NCBI RefSeq assembly: GCF_049243985.1
Contig: NC_135373.1
Coordinates: 99,257,213-99,321,212, forward strand
Source of the DNA: Paroedura picta
Lineage: Eukaryota > Chordata > Lepidosauria > Squamata > Gekkonidae
Reading direction: 5' to 3'
Length of the DNA stretch: 64,000 nt
Made by a program: the position numbers and the translations under genes. Below are positions 10,900 to 23,100 of the stretch, piece by piece. Numbering within the stretch: position 1 is the first letter of the stretch; each line of letters opens with the position of its first letter. Below the pieces are notes generated by a model. That model had not been told where the DNA came from. It saw only the letters and a program-made list of their open reading frames with translations, and made no database searches.

Positions 10900-13512
10900 C
10901 TCTCTAAGCATGCAGACTGAAGGGAGCGGTACGGGTGGGTGTAGTATATGGGTGGGAGCTTAAGTGAAAGTGTCAGTCTATCTTAAGATCCCCAAATGTC
11001 AACCTGCTTTTGTGAAGTCAGAGAGGCAGAGGAAATCAATCCAGTTATGTCTTCTGAATGATGGTTCAGCCTCTGGCAAGCGACTGCCAATCTTAAGGCC
11101 TGTGGTGAGGCGAGGCGTGGCCCCTTCCCTCCGGTGTGGCCACCCCAGGTTGTCGAAGGTATTAAGCATGGTGTGCTGCTTCTCCTTTACTATACAGTGA
11201 TGCGGCCGGGGTGGGAGCTTAGTGGAAGGCCAGGCATCCATAAGAGGTTGGAAGGATTATTACTTGAGAGGCCAGTGTTCCCTCCTGGTCTTGAGTTTGC
11301 CTAGTTAGGAAGATTTTTTTCTAAAAACTCTGGCAAAAGTTAATTGGATTATTTTATAAGGAAGGTTTCCTTGGGTTTAGAAGGTGGGATGTGCTTCTGG
11401 GGGGTAGGAAGGGAAGAGTACAGGACTGAGGAATCTGTTGCCCTCTGTTATATGATTGGGCATCTGATTCAAAGAGCCTTTTCCTACTAATGCCATAGCA
11501 TAGGTGCTTTTTAGCCCATGTTCTGTGCCAGAGTCTAGGTAACAGCCATTGTTCCTCAGCTTGCAGTGATTCCTGCATGCAGTCATTGTCCCTGGCATGG
11601 CCCAACGAAGAGCAGCCTGCCAAGATGAGCTTTCATCCAGCTGGCATTCGTTCCCTCATGTCCCAGGCAGTGATGGGCTGTCCTCTTCGGACCATGAATC
11701 AGACCAAGTCAACTGTATTGAGGGAATGTCATTCACATTCTGCAGTAATCGCTTGATTCCCTCCTCTTCTTGGTAACTCTGATACGAAGCCCTAGTCAGC
11801 TAGAACATGCAGCTGGAGTTTATGAATGTTTTTGGCCTTTTTGTGGCTTGACCTGTGGCAGCATAAACAATCTGTAGCATCTCGGCTACACTTTGCAGTT
11901 CCTGGTGCTTTTGCTGTTCATTGATTTAATACACACACCCGGAGATTTTGTGTGTGTGAAAGCAGTGCTTCTGCTGTGTCAGGGGAAGTCTATATGTTCT
12001 ACGCAGAGGCTGCTGTGGAGGTATTTCTTCTTGGAGAGAAGTCAGCTGACAGCTGCTCTCAGAAGCATTAAAAACACACACCCTCAAGTAGGGCCTTGGT
12101 CAGAGCATGAGTACCAACTTCTTACCGGAGGCAGGGCCCTTTTCACTGTGTGCTTGCTAAGGAGCCAAGTGTCTGCTTCGGCCTGCATGGCTGACTTCTG
12201 TCATTGCACAGAGGAAAGGAAATGTCCTGTAGCCATAGTCCTTGCTGCTGTGAACGGTTCCGAACCACAGTCTTGCCTCTTGGCATCTGGTTTCATTTCT
12301 CACTGGTAAAATATCTGTATATAGCCCTGTAAAAACTGCTTGTTTTGGAAGACAAATGACATAACCCATCTGAAAGTGTTACTTTCCTCAAGGTTCTTCT
12401 GGAGTATAAACTCTTCAGGAGCCAATATTTCTAGCCTGTGGTTTGGTGGGAAAGAGGACTTGGTCCTTGGACTACCATTTTTCGCCTTATTGCACATGTC
12501 ACTCAAAGGAAATCATACTGCTTATTTAGTCAGTTCCCTTCTCATCAAAAAATAGGATGGTTAATGCAGCTTGAGGCACTGATGTCCATCTCTGTGGTAT
12601 AAAGGAGTAGGTTGATCTCTCTAGTTTCACAGCAGTCCAGGAACCCTTCCACATTTCTCTCATGCTGTAGGGACTAGAACATATCGGGTTTCCCTAGGGA
12701 CTTGGAAAGGAGGTAGCAGTGGCCAACTGCACATAAAGTGTTTTTCTTCCAGTAAAAATCCCTGGTTAGAAATCAGCTTAGTACAGTGGCTGAAAGCCCT
12801 GCATATTAACCTTTGTATTCTCTCCATGCCCTCTCATTGTGTATTGTATCACTCAGTCCACAGCTAATTGGGTAACTTGGCTAGACTTATGTGGTTACTT
12901 GTGGTATAGACAGCCTTGCAAAGCAAATCTTCCCATATAAACAGAACATCTTTGCTCCCACTACGTAGTAAATGTATTTACACTTCTTAGATACTCCTGG
13001 GCCAAGTGAAATTATCTTTGGTGGTGGCAGCAGGTGGTATTTGTGCAGAACGGTGCTATCTCAACAGCTACTTGGCTTTAAGAAGAAAAGCGTGTTTTCC
13101 TCTAGAGTAAAGTGAGTTATAGCAATATGGCAAACTTGGATTGCAACACTATGTTAAACTTAGCAACAAAGAGTAGCAGGGCTTGTTTGAAACACTGCTC
13201 AGCTACCACAGAACAGGAAAATTTAAGATACGAGCGTTTTTTCTTCAGTATATGAAGCCAATGGCTCTGAGCTTTAAAAAAAAAACTTCCCTAAATTCTT
13301 CTATTGTACCCACAGCGAAATCACCATCCTAAGGATCTGCCTGTAGTTTGAATGTACTTGCTCTTCTGCTGATAACCACTCCTTGTATTTGATTTAGCAC
13401 GCACACTTTCCCCCCACTATGCATCAATGAATGGGTTATCAGCATAGGCAAAGCAGGCTTGGGCAGTGCAGTGCAGTAGTATTGGACCTAGAATAAACAC
13501 ACAACTGGAAAA
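10900..13512 (+). other. MRTFA: MRTFA 3'UTR
   Basis: About 2.6 kb between the stop codon and the first convincing + strand AATAAA at 13492-13497. No coding potential or recognisable interspersed repeat is visible, which is unlike the repeat-rich introns and fits a transcribed UTR. The exact end is inferred from the hexamer; earlier or later sites are possible. Confidence 0.6.
13492..13497 (+). terminator. MRTFA: MRTFA poly(A) signal AATAAA
   Basis: Canonical hexamer in CTAGAATAAACACAC, about 2.6 kb after the MRTFA stop. It lies just before the region where SGSM3 is expected to end on the other strand. Confidence 0.5.
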
Positions 13513-13592
13513 GGGCATGGAAGGTGCAGTTACTGGGAAAAGAGTGGACAAATCAAATTATTTTTTCAGTTACAGATATTTGAAAAATCCAT

Positions 13593-13598
13593 TTTATT
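13593..13598 (-). terminator. SGSM3: SGSM3 distal poly(A) signal AATAAA
   Basis: Minus-strand AATAAA within TTTTAATAAAATGG. If used, cleavage would fall near 13575, within about 65 bases of the predicted MRTFA end. Confidence 0.4.
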
Positions 13599-14028
13599 AA
13601 AAAAATTGTGTTCTAGTATGTTTGTATATCTGATCATTGGTTTCAGCACTACAGATAACTATACTTTGGTGAAAACACAGGCCCTGCCTTGAACCTGTGT
13701 AATGAACATGTGGAATGGGGAAAAGCAGTCCTCCAATGGCACGTCTTCCCCTTTTAAGAGGAAGTCCCATGAGTCAAAGGGGCACTACTGTACATCATGA
13801 ATCGCTACTGTGTCACTGACAGGGTTTCCTTTGTTGGATGGCAACCACCCCCCTTAAGAATTCCATGACCTAAACAACTACATGGTATGCAATTCCTAAA
13901 GTGTATGCAACCAACAGAGTAATGGTTCTTATTTTCACAGAAGTGTCCACACTGGCACGAACAATAAGGCTTATGAAAGATCAGTCCCATTTCCTCTCCT
14001 GCAGTGAAGACAGTCGCAAGATGTGCAA

Positions 14029-14034
14029 TTTATT
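14029..14034 (-). terminator. SGSM3: SGSM3 proximal poly(A) signal AATAAA
   Basis: Minus-strand AATAAA in ATAAATAAATTGC, about 940 bases past the stop. A candidate for a shorter SGSM3 mRNA. Confidence 0.4.
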
Positions 14035-14970
14035 TATAAACAAAACTAACACGTCCTTTTGTTTCATGAATTGATTGTGCTCCTCCATCAAGTGCTTCCA
14101 TTGTCACATGCACCCTCTTGGTGCTGCCCCCCCCCCATGGTGTGCAGCTTCCGCCACTGTCCCCAGAGGGGCTAGGGGGCGCCGTTATCATCCCTGAGCC
14201 AGCTCAGTCTTGCCTTTACATCCTGAAGTAAAATGTCAAAATATACAGAGCTTTCTGGATATAATTTACATCTTTTGGTTACTTAAAAAAATGGCTCTAG
14301 GCCAAAATGGCATCAAACAGGTTTTACCCAGCTATGACCCAAAGTTAAAGGGTGGATTTCTATTCTGGGTGCTGCCACTACCCCAAGCTTTCCTCCAGAA
14401 GAGCCCAAGGATTTGTCATTTAGGCACTTAGTGGCAGAGCCATGCCCCTTCATGCACTGCTGTACCAGAAAAGCAGTCTACCGCCAGGTGGTGCCCCTTG
14501 TCAAGGCTGAGGGGTGGATCTCACAGCAAAGTGTGTGAAAGAGGGGCCTCCAATAGATGAGCCTGCTTAATAGCAAACTCAATCAGAGAAACTTGGCAAC
14601 TCTTCTGTGCACTCTTGGGCAGACCCCTCCCTGGTGGTAACACAGCTATTTATCCCTCCCCCCCTTCCACACATGCCCTTCTGCAAAGGAAGAGGGGATT
14701 TCCTCCCCCTTCTGCTGGGTACAAATGAGAGTTGTGGCTGCTTTGGTGAAGCTCTGCCCAATCATTAAGAACACCAAGGAAACAGTAGAAACAGTCCCCA
14801 TCACCCTCAGTCCCCATCACCCTGCTGTGGGACCAGCTCCTAAGAGAGACCCTTTCCCTTGGTGGCCATGAGCAGGGCTATGCCGTGCATGAAGGGGCAA
14901 CTAACAGCTTGAGGTGGATCATATGCTGGGTGTTTGAAGCCATCTAAGTAGTCTAAACTGCAGTAGGGAG

Positions 14971-17900
14971 TCACCCATCTATGTCCCAGCTAAACAGGTG
15001 GTGCTTCACAAGCATGTCTTGAACACCTTCCTTCAGTGGTTTCTTTTCCTTCTCCTGCAGACAGGAAGAGAAAGGTTGCAAGAAATATTACTGAGCATTT
15101 TGAGTAATTGAAGCTGAAATATATGCTCTTTGGTGCAGGTGCCATACCCTCCTCCCGAGGCATACCTTAAAGAGGGTACCAAAAAGGCGTACCAAAAGAG
15201 GGATGGGAGGAAACTTCCTAACCCACATAAGGGTCACAGTAAACAGTAGGGGCAGTGCTGTTTGCTAACTCCATTGCATTTTGTAGGATCACTAGCTTAC
15301 CTCTCTCTTGATAGGGAGTTCCCAATCCTGTGAGAGGCTGAATGCAAACTTGCTGAGGACTCTGCAACAGAGTATACTGCCCATTAGGGTTTAAACCAAG
15401 ATTATGGGTATGCTAGCAATCAAAGCATTTCAACTGAAATACCAAAATTAATGGATCTGATGTATTCAAACATTTTTATTCTGATATTATTCTGAAAAAG
15501 CTGCGTTTTGTATACAAGCTACTTTTTTCAACGACCAGTCAACACTTGACAATTTTACTGAGGGGGGGGAGTCTTTTGCCGAGGGACGTTGCTGCCACCT
15601 GAGCCCCTGCTCCACTTGCTTTCCCACCAGCACCCCTGACTTCCCGCCGCCCACTGGGAGGCGCTGCCAGCAGCAGCTGCTCAATGTCACGCCGAGGGGG
15701 AGCCCCAGCCATGGCGGTTGCTGGAGAGCACCAAAGGTGAGCCGGCAGCAGAGTGACAGGGCAGCCCCTGAGGCAGCAGCTGGGGAGGAGGATGAGGAGC
15801 CGTGGCCCAGTACTGACTGATCCACAGACCGGTACTGGTCCCTGGACCGGGGGTTGGGGACCACTGCTTTAGGATGCTTTGGGCTGATCCTGCGTTGAAT
15901 AGGGGGTTGGACTAGATAGCCAGTATGGCTCCTTCCAACTCTATGATTCTGTGATTCTGTGAACTTCCTTTCTGCTCAGCTTCCCAGCCTCTGAATCTCA
16001 GATTCATCTGTCCCACATGATTAACCTTTTCTGAGGCAAAGAGCTGTGAAAAACAATCTCGCAGCTGTAGCCATCTCTGTCAGGAAGCCAAAAACTGGCT
16101 TAGGTTTGGATGCAGCATTCTGTCTACCAGAGGCACATCCCAGAAGAGGAGCTTGAGACTGCAGAACAAGGGAAGAAGAAAGAGGCTCAAACCCACCTGA
16201 GCTCACACTTGATCTGTACCCAGCCAGGGCTGCGCAAGAATGACCAGGGATGGAACCATTTCTCCACAGACTGCAGGCTGGAGCACAACACCTCCAGCCA
16301 CAGGTGCAGCACCTGCTCACTGCAAAGCAAGCCACAGGGAGAGTTAACCAAAAGCTGCAGGCACACACCACAGCAAAACAACGGCCTTCTGATGATACGT
16401 GATCGGCACCCCTTCCCCACTTTCATTTCCTGCTCTGTGCCAACAAAATTAGCCTCTAAAGAGACTGCGCCTTACTTGAGTCCAATGCAAATGAGAGAGC
16501 GAAGCTTCACATCCATCTGAGCGTGTGCTGCATCGTGTGACATATTTACTGACTGCACAGCCTGCCGGGGGGAAAAAAGGAATTATTTGGATTCTAATTT
16601 GTAGCCTCACATCCTTGTACAGTCAATCTTGGTTGTGTAATTTACTGCAACCAGGGAAGCTCACAACTGACATAACCCCCACATTCCACACAGCAGAGTC
16701 TCTAGAAGCAGCAGGGCTAGCCTCCCTCTACAGTGCCATCTGCTGGAAATAGCTGGCACTGTCTCCTGTGGGCTTCTAGTGCGAAGGGACAGACTGAACA
16801 CAAGATACTGTCTTCTCTGAAAACCTTCTTGAGAACTTGCACTGCCTTCAGGGACCAAAATACTCACTCGATAAAGCAGCTCTTCTGGAGTTAGAACTTT
16901 TCCATCTTCATCTAGCCTAAAACAGAGAGAGATCTAGCATATATCATGAATGGCATCCTTCCCTGCCCAATATCAAACTCTATGACGGGAACTCAACGCT
17001 AAGTAGATTCTCAGTAGCCAATGGACATTTCACCAGAGACTTCTCTTGAAATCCTTTGAGGACGTGACAGCTCTAAGCAGAACAGCCTCCTCCAATTATG
17101 AATCACTTTAGCTATCACTGGCTATTCCATTCCACCCCCATTCACAAGGAAATGTGAAATACAAGGAGCAGCAGAGTGGTACTGGGTAGACAGAAAATGG
17201 TTGACTTGTTTGATTGAACACAAAACCTTTACCTGTATGTTTTACAGAGCACAAGACGAGAATACACAGAGTCAAAGTCTCGTTCCACTTCACGCCCAGC
17301 AGCCTAGAGGAGAACAGAGCACAATCTGATCTAAGGGCTCTTCCTGGTAACTGATCTTCCAGGAAAGTATTTCTCCCAGTATTGTCTGTTTCTGAGAGAC
17401 CAAATGCCTCTTTGCATCTTTATTTATTATTTGATTTGTTTATCCTGCCACTCTCAGAAATCCCAGTGACACCAAACACAAGATCGGCAGCAATCTTCCT
17501 CCCTGGGACTGTCAAGACAGAGTTGGATTTTTAATTTGTGTGTTTGCCAGACCCTTTCCGACACAGCAAGTGCTTCTCTTACCTCTTCGATAAAAGGCCA
17601 GGGGTGGCAGGGGCCCCCCAGCAGGGACGGCCTCTTCAGGCCATGCTCAAGAATGGCCTTGAGGGCTGGGCAGAGTGTTCCCCGAACCAAGTCTGTCACC
17701 CCTTCAGTGACGGAGTCGTCTCCAGCAATGGAATACTGGAAAAAGCCAAAGGCTGCTGTTAATACTCCAGGGAGGCCAGGTGAACAGATCTTGGCCAGGC
17801 CACCCGCAGATGCTGTTCCACGTGCCTAGCTTTGCTTCACGACTGGATGCCCATGCCCAGAGTAGGCAGTGCCATCATTCTGATGAGTGAGCTTGTGGAT

Positions 17901-20165
17901 TAAGCCTTTCAAAACGTTTTGAAGAAGGAGAGTTGGTTCTTATATGCCGCTTTTCCCTACCCGAAGGAGGCTCAACGCGGCTTACAATCACCTTCCCTTT
18001 CCTCTCCCCACAACAGACACCCTGTGAGGTGGGTCAGGCTGAGAGAGCTCTGATATTACTGCTCAGTCAGAATAGCTCTATCAGTGTCCAAGGTCACCCA
18101 TCTGGCTCCATGTAGAAGAGTGCAGAATAGAACCCAGCATGCCAGTTTAGAAGTCCACACTCCTAACCACTACACCAAACTGGCTCTCTTGAAAACAAAG
18201 CCTTTCAATATAGCCTCACTCTATGGAAGCTCAACGTATCCTTTGCCTTTTGTTCACTGCTTCGTTCTCACATTCTCCGCAAGTGGGTGATGGCAAATCT
18301 TCTGTTTCTCACAAACCCATTAAATTCTTCCTCTTCTCCCCAGAACTTGTGCAAAGATGGATTTGTCACTTATTTCTATGTCTTCTGCTTCTCTTGCTGT
18401 GGGTGGTAATACACAGACTGCCTACTTCCCAGAGCCATTAAGGCAAAGGATACGTTGAGCTTCCACAGAGTGAGGCTGTATTGAAAGGCTTTGTTTTCAT
18501 GAGGAGTCACAGACTGTCCTTGGGTTTCTTACAGTTCCGAACTCATCCTGCACAGGATTTCTAGACACTCCTCCATTTATTCATCTGTTATACATTTATG
18601 CAGTCTCCGTTGCATGTCATCAGCCCCACCAGCAAGACTTGTAAACAACCAACCCATAGGCATGGAAAGCAGTAATGGATGCTGGTCTGAACAGACTCTA
18701 GCACAAGGAGGGCACCTCTAGCACCTTCAAGAGCCAGGAAGAATGTTTACCTCTTTGCTCCGTTCATCTAGGACCTCCACAAACTTTGCAGGAAACCAGC
18801 CTAAAAAGAACAGGAAAGAGGAAGACCTCTTTCAATGAGGCACCTGCTTATTACGACAAGCGAATCCCCAGAAAAACCCTGCCAGCAGCCTCTGATTAAA
18901 AAGAGCAAGCAATATTTAGGCCACCGGCTGCAAGGGCAGCCTGTGCACAAGAACAGGCCCCAAACTTATTAGGGAGAAGAATCCTTGGGGGAGATGCAGC
19001 ATGGCTTGTGGAGCCACCTTTCTACTCTTGAACCAACTGTGCTTACACTCACCTCTCAGGCCATTCAGCTCTCCCACCCAACAGTGCTCATCTTTCTGGG
19101 AAATTATCTATAGAATTTGAAAAGAGAAACGATGACTTGGCCACAGATCACAGACAGTGAAACACAGAAGCAAATAAGGAAAAAGCTGTCTCTAGAGTGA
19201 CACCCATTTTTCACCTTGCTTTGCTGGCATACACAGCCTAACTGTAATGATATTTGAGTACCCCTGTCCATCATTGGGGAAGGTCACAAGCTACTGGTCC
19301 TGAAGATGACCATAATTATGAGGGCTGAAATGGGGCTGTTTCCCCCCCTACCCACCTTTCAGCCAGTTTCTGCAATTAGTTTTTTCCATTCAACTTGCCT
19401 AATTCTCCTAAGACACCATGTTTCAATGGCTTCCAGTCCGCTGTCATCGTCCATACTGTGTATTTTATTTATTTTTGTACTGATATAACTGCCGCACTCC
19501 ATTGGGAGTTGTGGCAGTTTACAATAAAACAATAAAACATCAGTCCAAACCCCTAAAACCCCTTTAAGGTATACAATAAACATTGACATTAACATTAAAA
19601 GATGGCGATACAGAATTCAAACCCTCCACACACACACACTGTCTGACTGGGGCCAAGAACTCTCTTTCATTGGAAGCGAGGGTCTTGATCTAACTGATGT
19701 TAAAGGATCTGAATTTCTTTTTTGGAGTCTGCTCTACCATAACTATTTTGATTTTAATTCTTTCTCTGGATCTTTCATCCTCTGCTATTTTGGATGTCAG
19801 GAAATTCCATTTGAATTCTATGTGCTCAATGTATATTTAAATTTTTATACATATGTACATTAAAGAATTGAGGGGCCAGATTCTTAGCAATGACATATTG
19901 CCCTTATGCTGTAGATTTTTTTAAAAAAATCCATTGTTTTCTACGAGTATAATTCCAAATGCCCCTTCCCCACACTCCCTGCATGATGCTCCCATGCCAA
20001 CACTCATACTGTGATGATATCATTCTTGCGGAAGCCCAGTTCATCGTCGTCATGGCGCTCAAAATCCAGCAGTGCTTTGGCACGTCTCCGCCGGTTCTGG
20101 GAACATGCCACGTAGCTTTCATGGTCTCGTTGGTGACTCTCCATAGTATAATCTGGAGTCAGATC
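14971..20165 (-). CDS. SGSM3: SGSM3 exons encoding SH3 and RUN domains
   Basis: The exon at 20010-20165 ends with [20 protein letters not shown], the start of an SH3 fold with its ALYDY-like motif. Exons 19053-19107 and 18751-18800 complete it with [20 protein letters not shown], including the SH3 GWFP motif. Exons 17583-17735 down to 14971 encode the RUN domain, with [64 protein letters not shown] and the C-terminal [18 protein letters not shown]3 binds Pro-rich partners and RUN domains typically contact Rab or Rap GTPases; this is family knowledge. Confidence 0.93.
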
Positions 20166-23100
20166 CTGGTTGGAAAAAGACAAGAGTTAACCATCTTCAG
20201 GCAAAGTAGATTGAAATAAAGGGATTCTTTCTCCTCAGGTTCTTAGCATTATACAATCTGCTCACATCAAAATAAGCTCAGGCCTTGTCAAATTCTTCTG
20301 CCCAGGAGTCCCTCTCCCACTTACTATGCTGAAACTCTTGGGGTCCACACATTGGAAATGCCGTGCCACTTGCATGATTGCCTCACGTAAGTCTGCTACC
20401 AGCTCCGTTTGCTTAATGTTCTTAGCCTTCAGTGCCTCCACATCATCTTCTCCTAGAAATAAAGAAAAGGAAATTTCTCAAGCAGGGTGAAAAGGTGATA
20501 AGGCTTTCCTTGGCTTGTTTCTGCATCTAGCATTGAAAAGAATATCCCTTCTGTACATGGAGGTACCAACACAGTGGTTGACTGATTTACCTTTCATGAG
20601 GAGGATGTTGGGGAGACATTGCTTTACATACCTTGCAATGTATAGTAATTTTTGAATAATATAATTTTGTTATATGTAACCCCTTTTCTCTTTTGTATCC
20701 CTCCATTTCTTTTTTCTTAATATAAAACTAAATTAACAAGAGAGAAAATGCCGAAGCCAGAGTCAAATAAGGGGGTGTCTCTACTGCAAACTTAATGTAT
20801 CATGGAAGGGTTTTAGAGGCTTAAAACCCTATGACACCATCACAGTGGCTGAACAAAAGACTTCAGTTTACAGAAAGGATTGCTGTGGAAGAGGCTTGAG
20901 TTGAAGAACTGACAAGTGGGTCCACCAGCAAGGAGGTCGGTGTCTTCATTCCCTCTTGTGTGTTTGTCTCAGAAATTTCCTTCTTTGGGCTTTTATAAAG
21001 GCAAGAATACCTCCTGGGGCTTCACCACAGCCACTGACAAGACAACCTGTTTCTTGCTTATAGCAAAGTGCACCACTTGTATATTGCATGCCTGTACTTT
21101 TCCTATTTCCCAAAAAGATCAATCTTGGAACGGGGCAGAAGAAAAACTGGCACGGGCACCCAAAAGGTGAGTAGGTGCCTGGTACAATATGTTCTACACA
21201 GAACTTCTCTCTTGTAGAGACATACATGGCATTTCACCCTGTCTCAAATCTTTCAACTGCTCTAGTCACTCCACCCCAAAAAAAACACACCACCAAATGT
21301 ATCCGTTCTTACCAAAAAGCAGCGAGGTGATACCAGACTTCCTGCGCTGTGTCCTGCGTCGCACAATCTGCATGGGAAGGAAACAGCAAGGAAAGAGAAT
21401 ATACAGACTGGCTGATATGGGAAAACAGATATTTTAACGGCCTTAAGGTTACAGCCAGCACATGGGAGGCAGGAGGGCCAGATAGAGCTGGTGGCAAGAA
21501 CGGGAGGATTGCTCCCATCTCCCACTCCCCAGCACTTGGGCACCACTGGAGGGGTTCTACAAGAACGGGAGGATTGCTCCCGTCTCCCTCTCCCCAGCAC
21601 TTGGGCACCACTGAGGGGCTGCAGTGCATTCTATATCCTGGCAGGGCAGATGATGCCCAGTCTCCTGGAACCATCACCTGCTGCCACATTCTCCTGATGT
21701 GTGCTTTCTGCTACAGACATGGAGAAGGGTATCGGAGGAAAATTTGCTGTCATTTTGCTGTCTCACCAAGAATGAGACTAACAGTATCTTGCTGCTTTCA
21801 GTTACTTGTTGTGCACCAACTGGAAACTCAGATGAGTGGAGGAGGCAAGATCCAAATCTTTCAAATCAATGTAAACAATAAGGAGAACCCCAAGGAATCA
21901 AAGTTTGGGACCTCTCTGCAACGAACTATTGATTACCACCTCCAGGCAACCAAACAGCAGAAGCCAAGACGAAGCAACAGGAAGGAAGTACTTTGGCTTT
22001 CCCAAGCTACCTTGGACAGGTTAACAGAAGCACCGGAGTTCAGCAGCTGCCCTTGGTCTGCAATGAGGTACGCAAGGTGCTTGCAACGCTGTGTCTCCAC
22101 TGCCACATCTGTCAGTGATCCAGCAACACGCATGGACTCCTGCAGGAGCACATCTGGATCCTCGATCTGAGAAGGGATATCTGAGAGAGTGTTGAAGATG
22201 GACGCGGAGTTCTCAGACTGGATTAGTTCATCTTCCTGTATTAGAAGGAAAAAGTTGTCCCACATATTATGTGCTAATCATGCTCAGTCTAAAATGCTTT
22301 CACATTTCTTCCTGTTTCAGCATCTGTGTCTAATGTTACCCTGTTGTGCTTATTTCCACAACACAAGTGAAACGAAGGCAGTACAGACCTTTGTTATTCC
22401 CCTTTTGCTTATTTCATTCCAGGGAAGATTATATTTCCAACACCCCAGAGGACCCCAACCTTTTTTGTGCCTTTGGGCCCATTTGGAATTCTGACACAGC
22501 ATGGTGAGTGCAGCCACTTAAGCAGTGAAGAGCCTTGTGTTGTAGTGGCAGCTGCTTCTGCCAAAGCATTTAAGGATCTGCTCAGCCACTCTACTTTCCA
22601 CTGGCCCATCAGAAGCCCTGGTAAGCAAAAGCTCTTACCTGGCCCCATCCACCTTCTAAAAACAGAGGAGGCACCACATTGGGGACCCCTTCCATGCACC
22701 TTTGCACCAGTGCCAAACCAAGTCACAGTGTGTGCTTTTGAAAGCGTACATTTTTCATCCTTGCCCTATGCTGCCATCTTCAGAAGACTCTTAACCAGGG
22801 GTAGTCAAACTGCGGCCCTCCAGATGTCCATGGACTACAATTCCCAGGAGCCCCCTGCCAGCGAATGCATTTGCTGGCAGGGGGCTCCTGGGAATTGTAG
22901 TCCATGGACATCTGGAGGGCCGCAGTTTGACTACCCCTGCTCTTAACGATAAAAGAACCTCATACGCAACACTCATTCCCGAACCGGAGTGCATAGTTTG
23001 GGGATGAACGAATGCTAGTTACCTTCATGCTGAGCATGCCCAGTGTGGTCTGGAAGAGAACTATGGAGCCCTGGTAAAAGAAGAGGTCCCAGATTCGTAA

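Larger units (their letters stand above)
13575..14970 (-). other. SGSM3: SGSM3 3'UTR
   Basis: About 1.4 kb from the TGA at 14973-14971 to the distal minus-strand AATAAA at 13593-13598. No coding sequence or clear interspersed repeat is seen. A poly-C run lies near 14129-14137. The end is inferred from the poly(A) hexamers. Confidence 0.55.

Noticed and set aside
21349-22170. 273-residue + strand ORF
   Set aside because: Antisense to SGSM3 coding exons 9 and 10 and their intron; contains a tandem duplication and no domain.
22796-22939. Hairpin resembling a microRNA precursor
   Set aside because: The perfect fold comes from a palindromic MITE with terminal repeats and an 8-bp target duplication, present in several copies.
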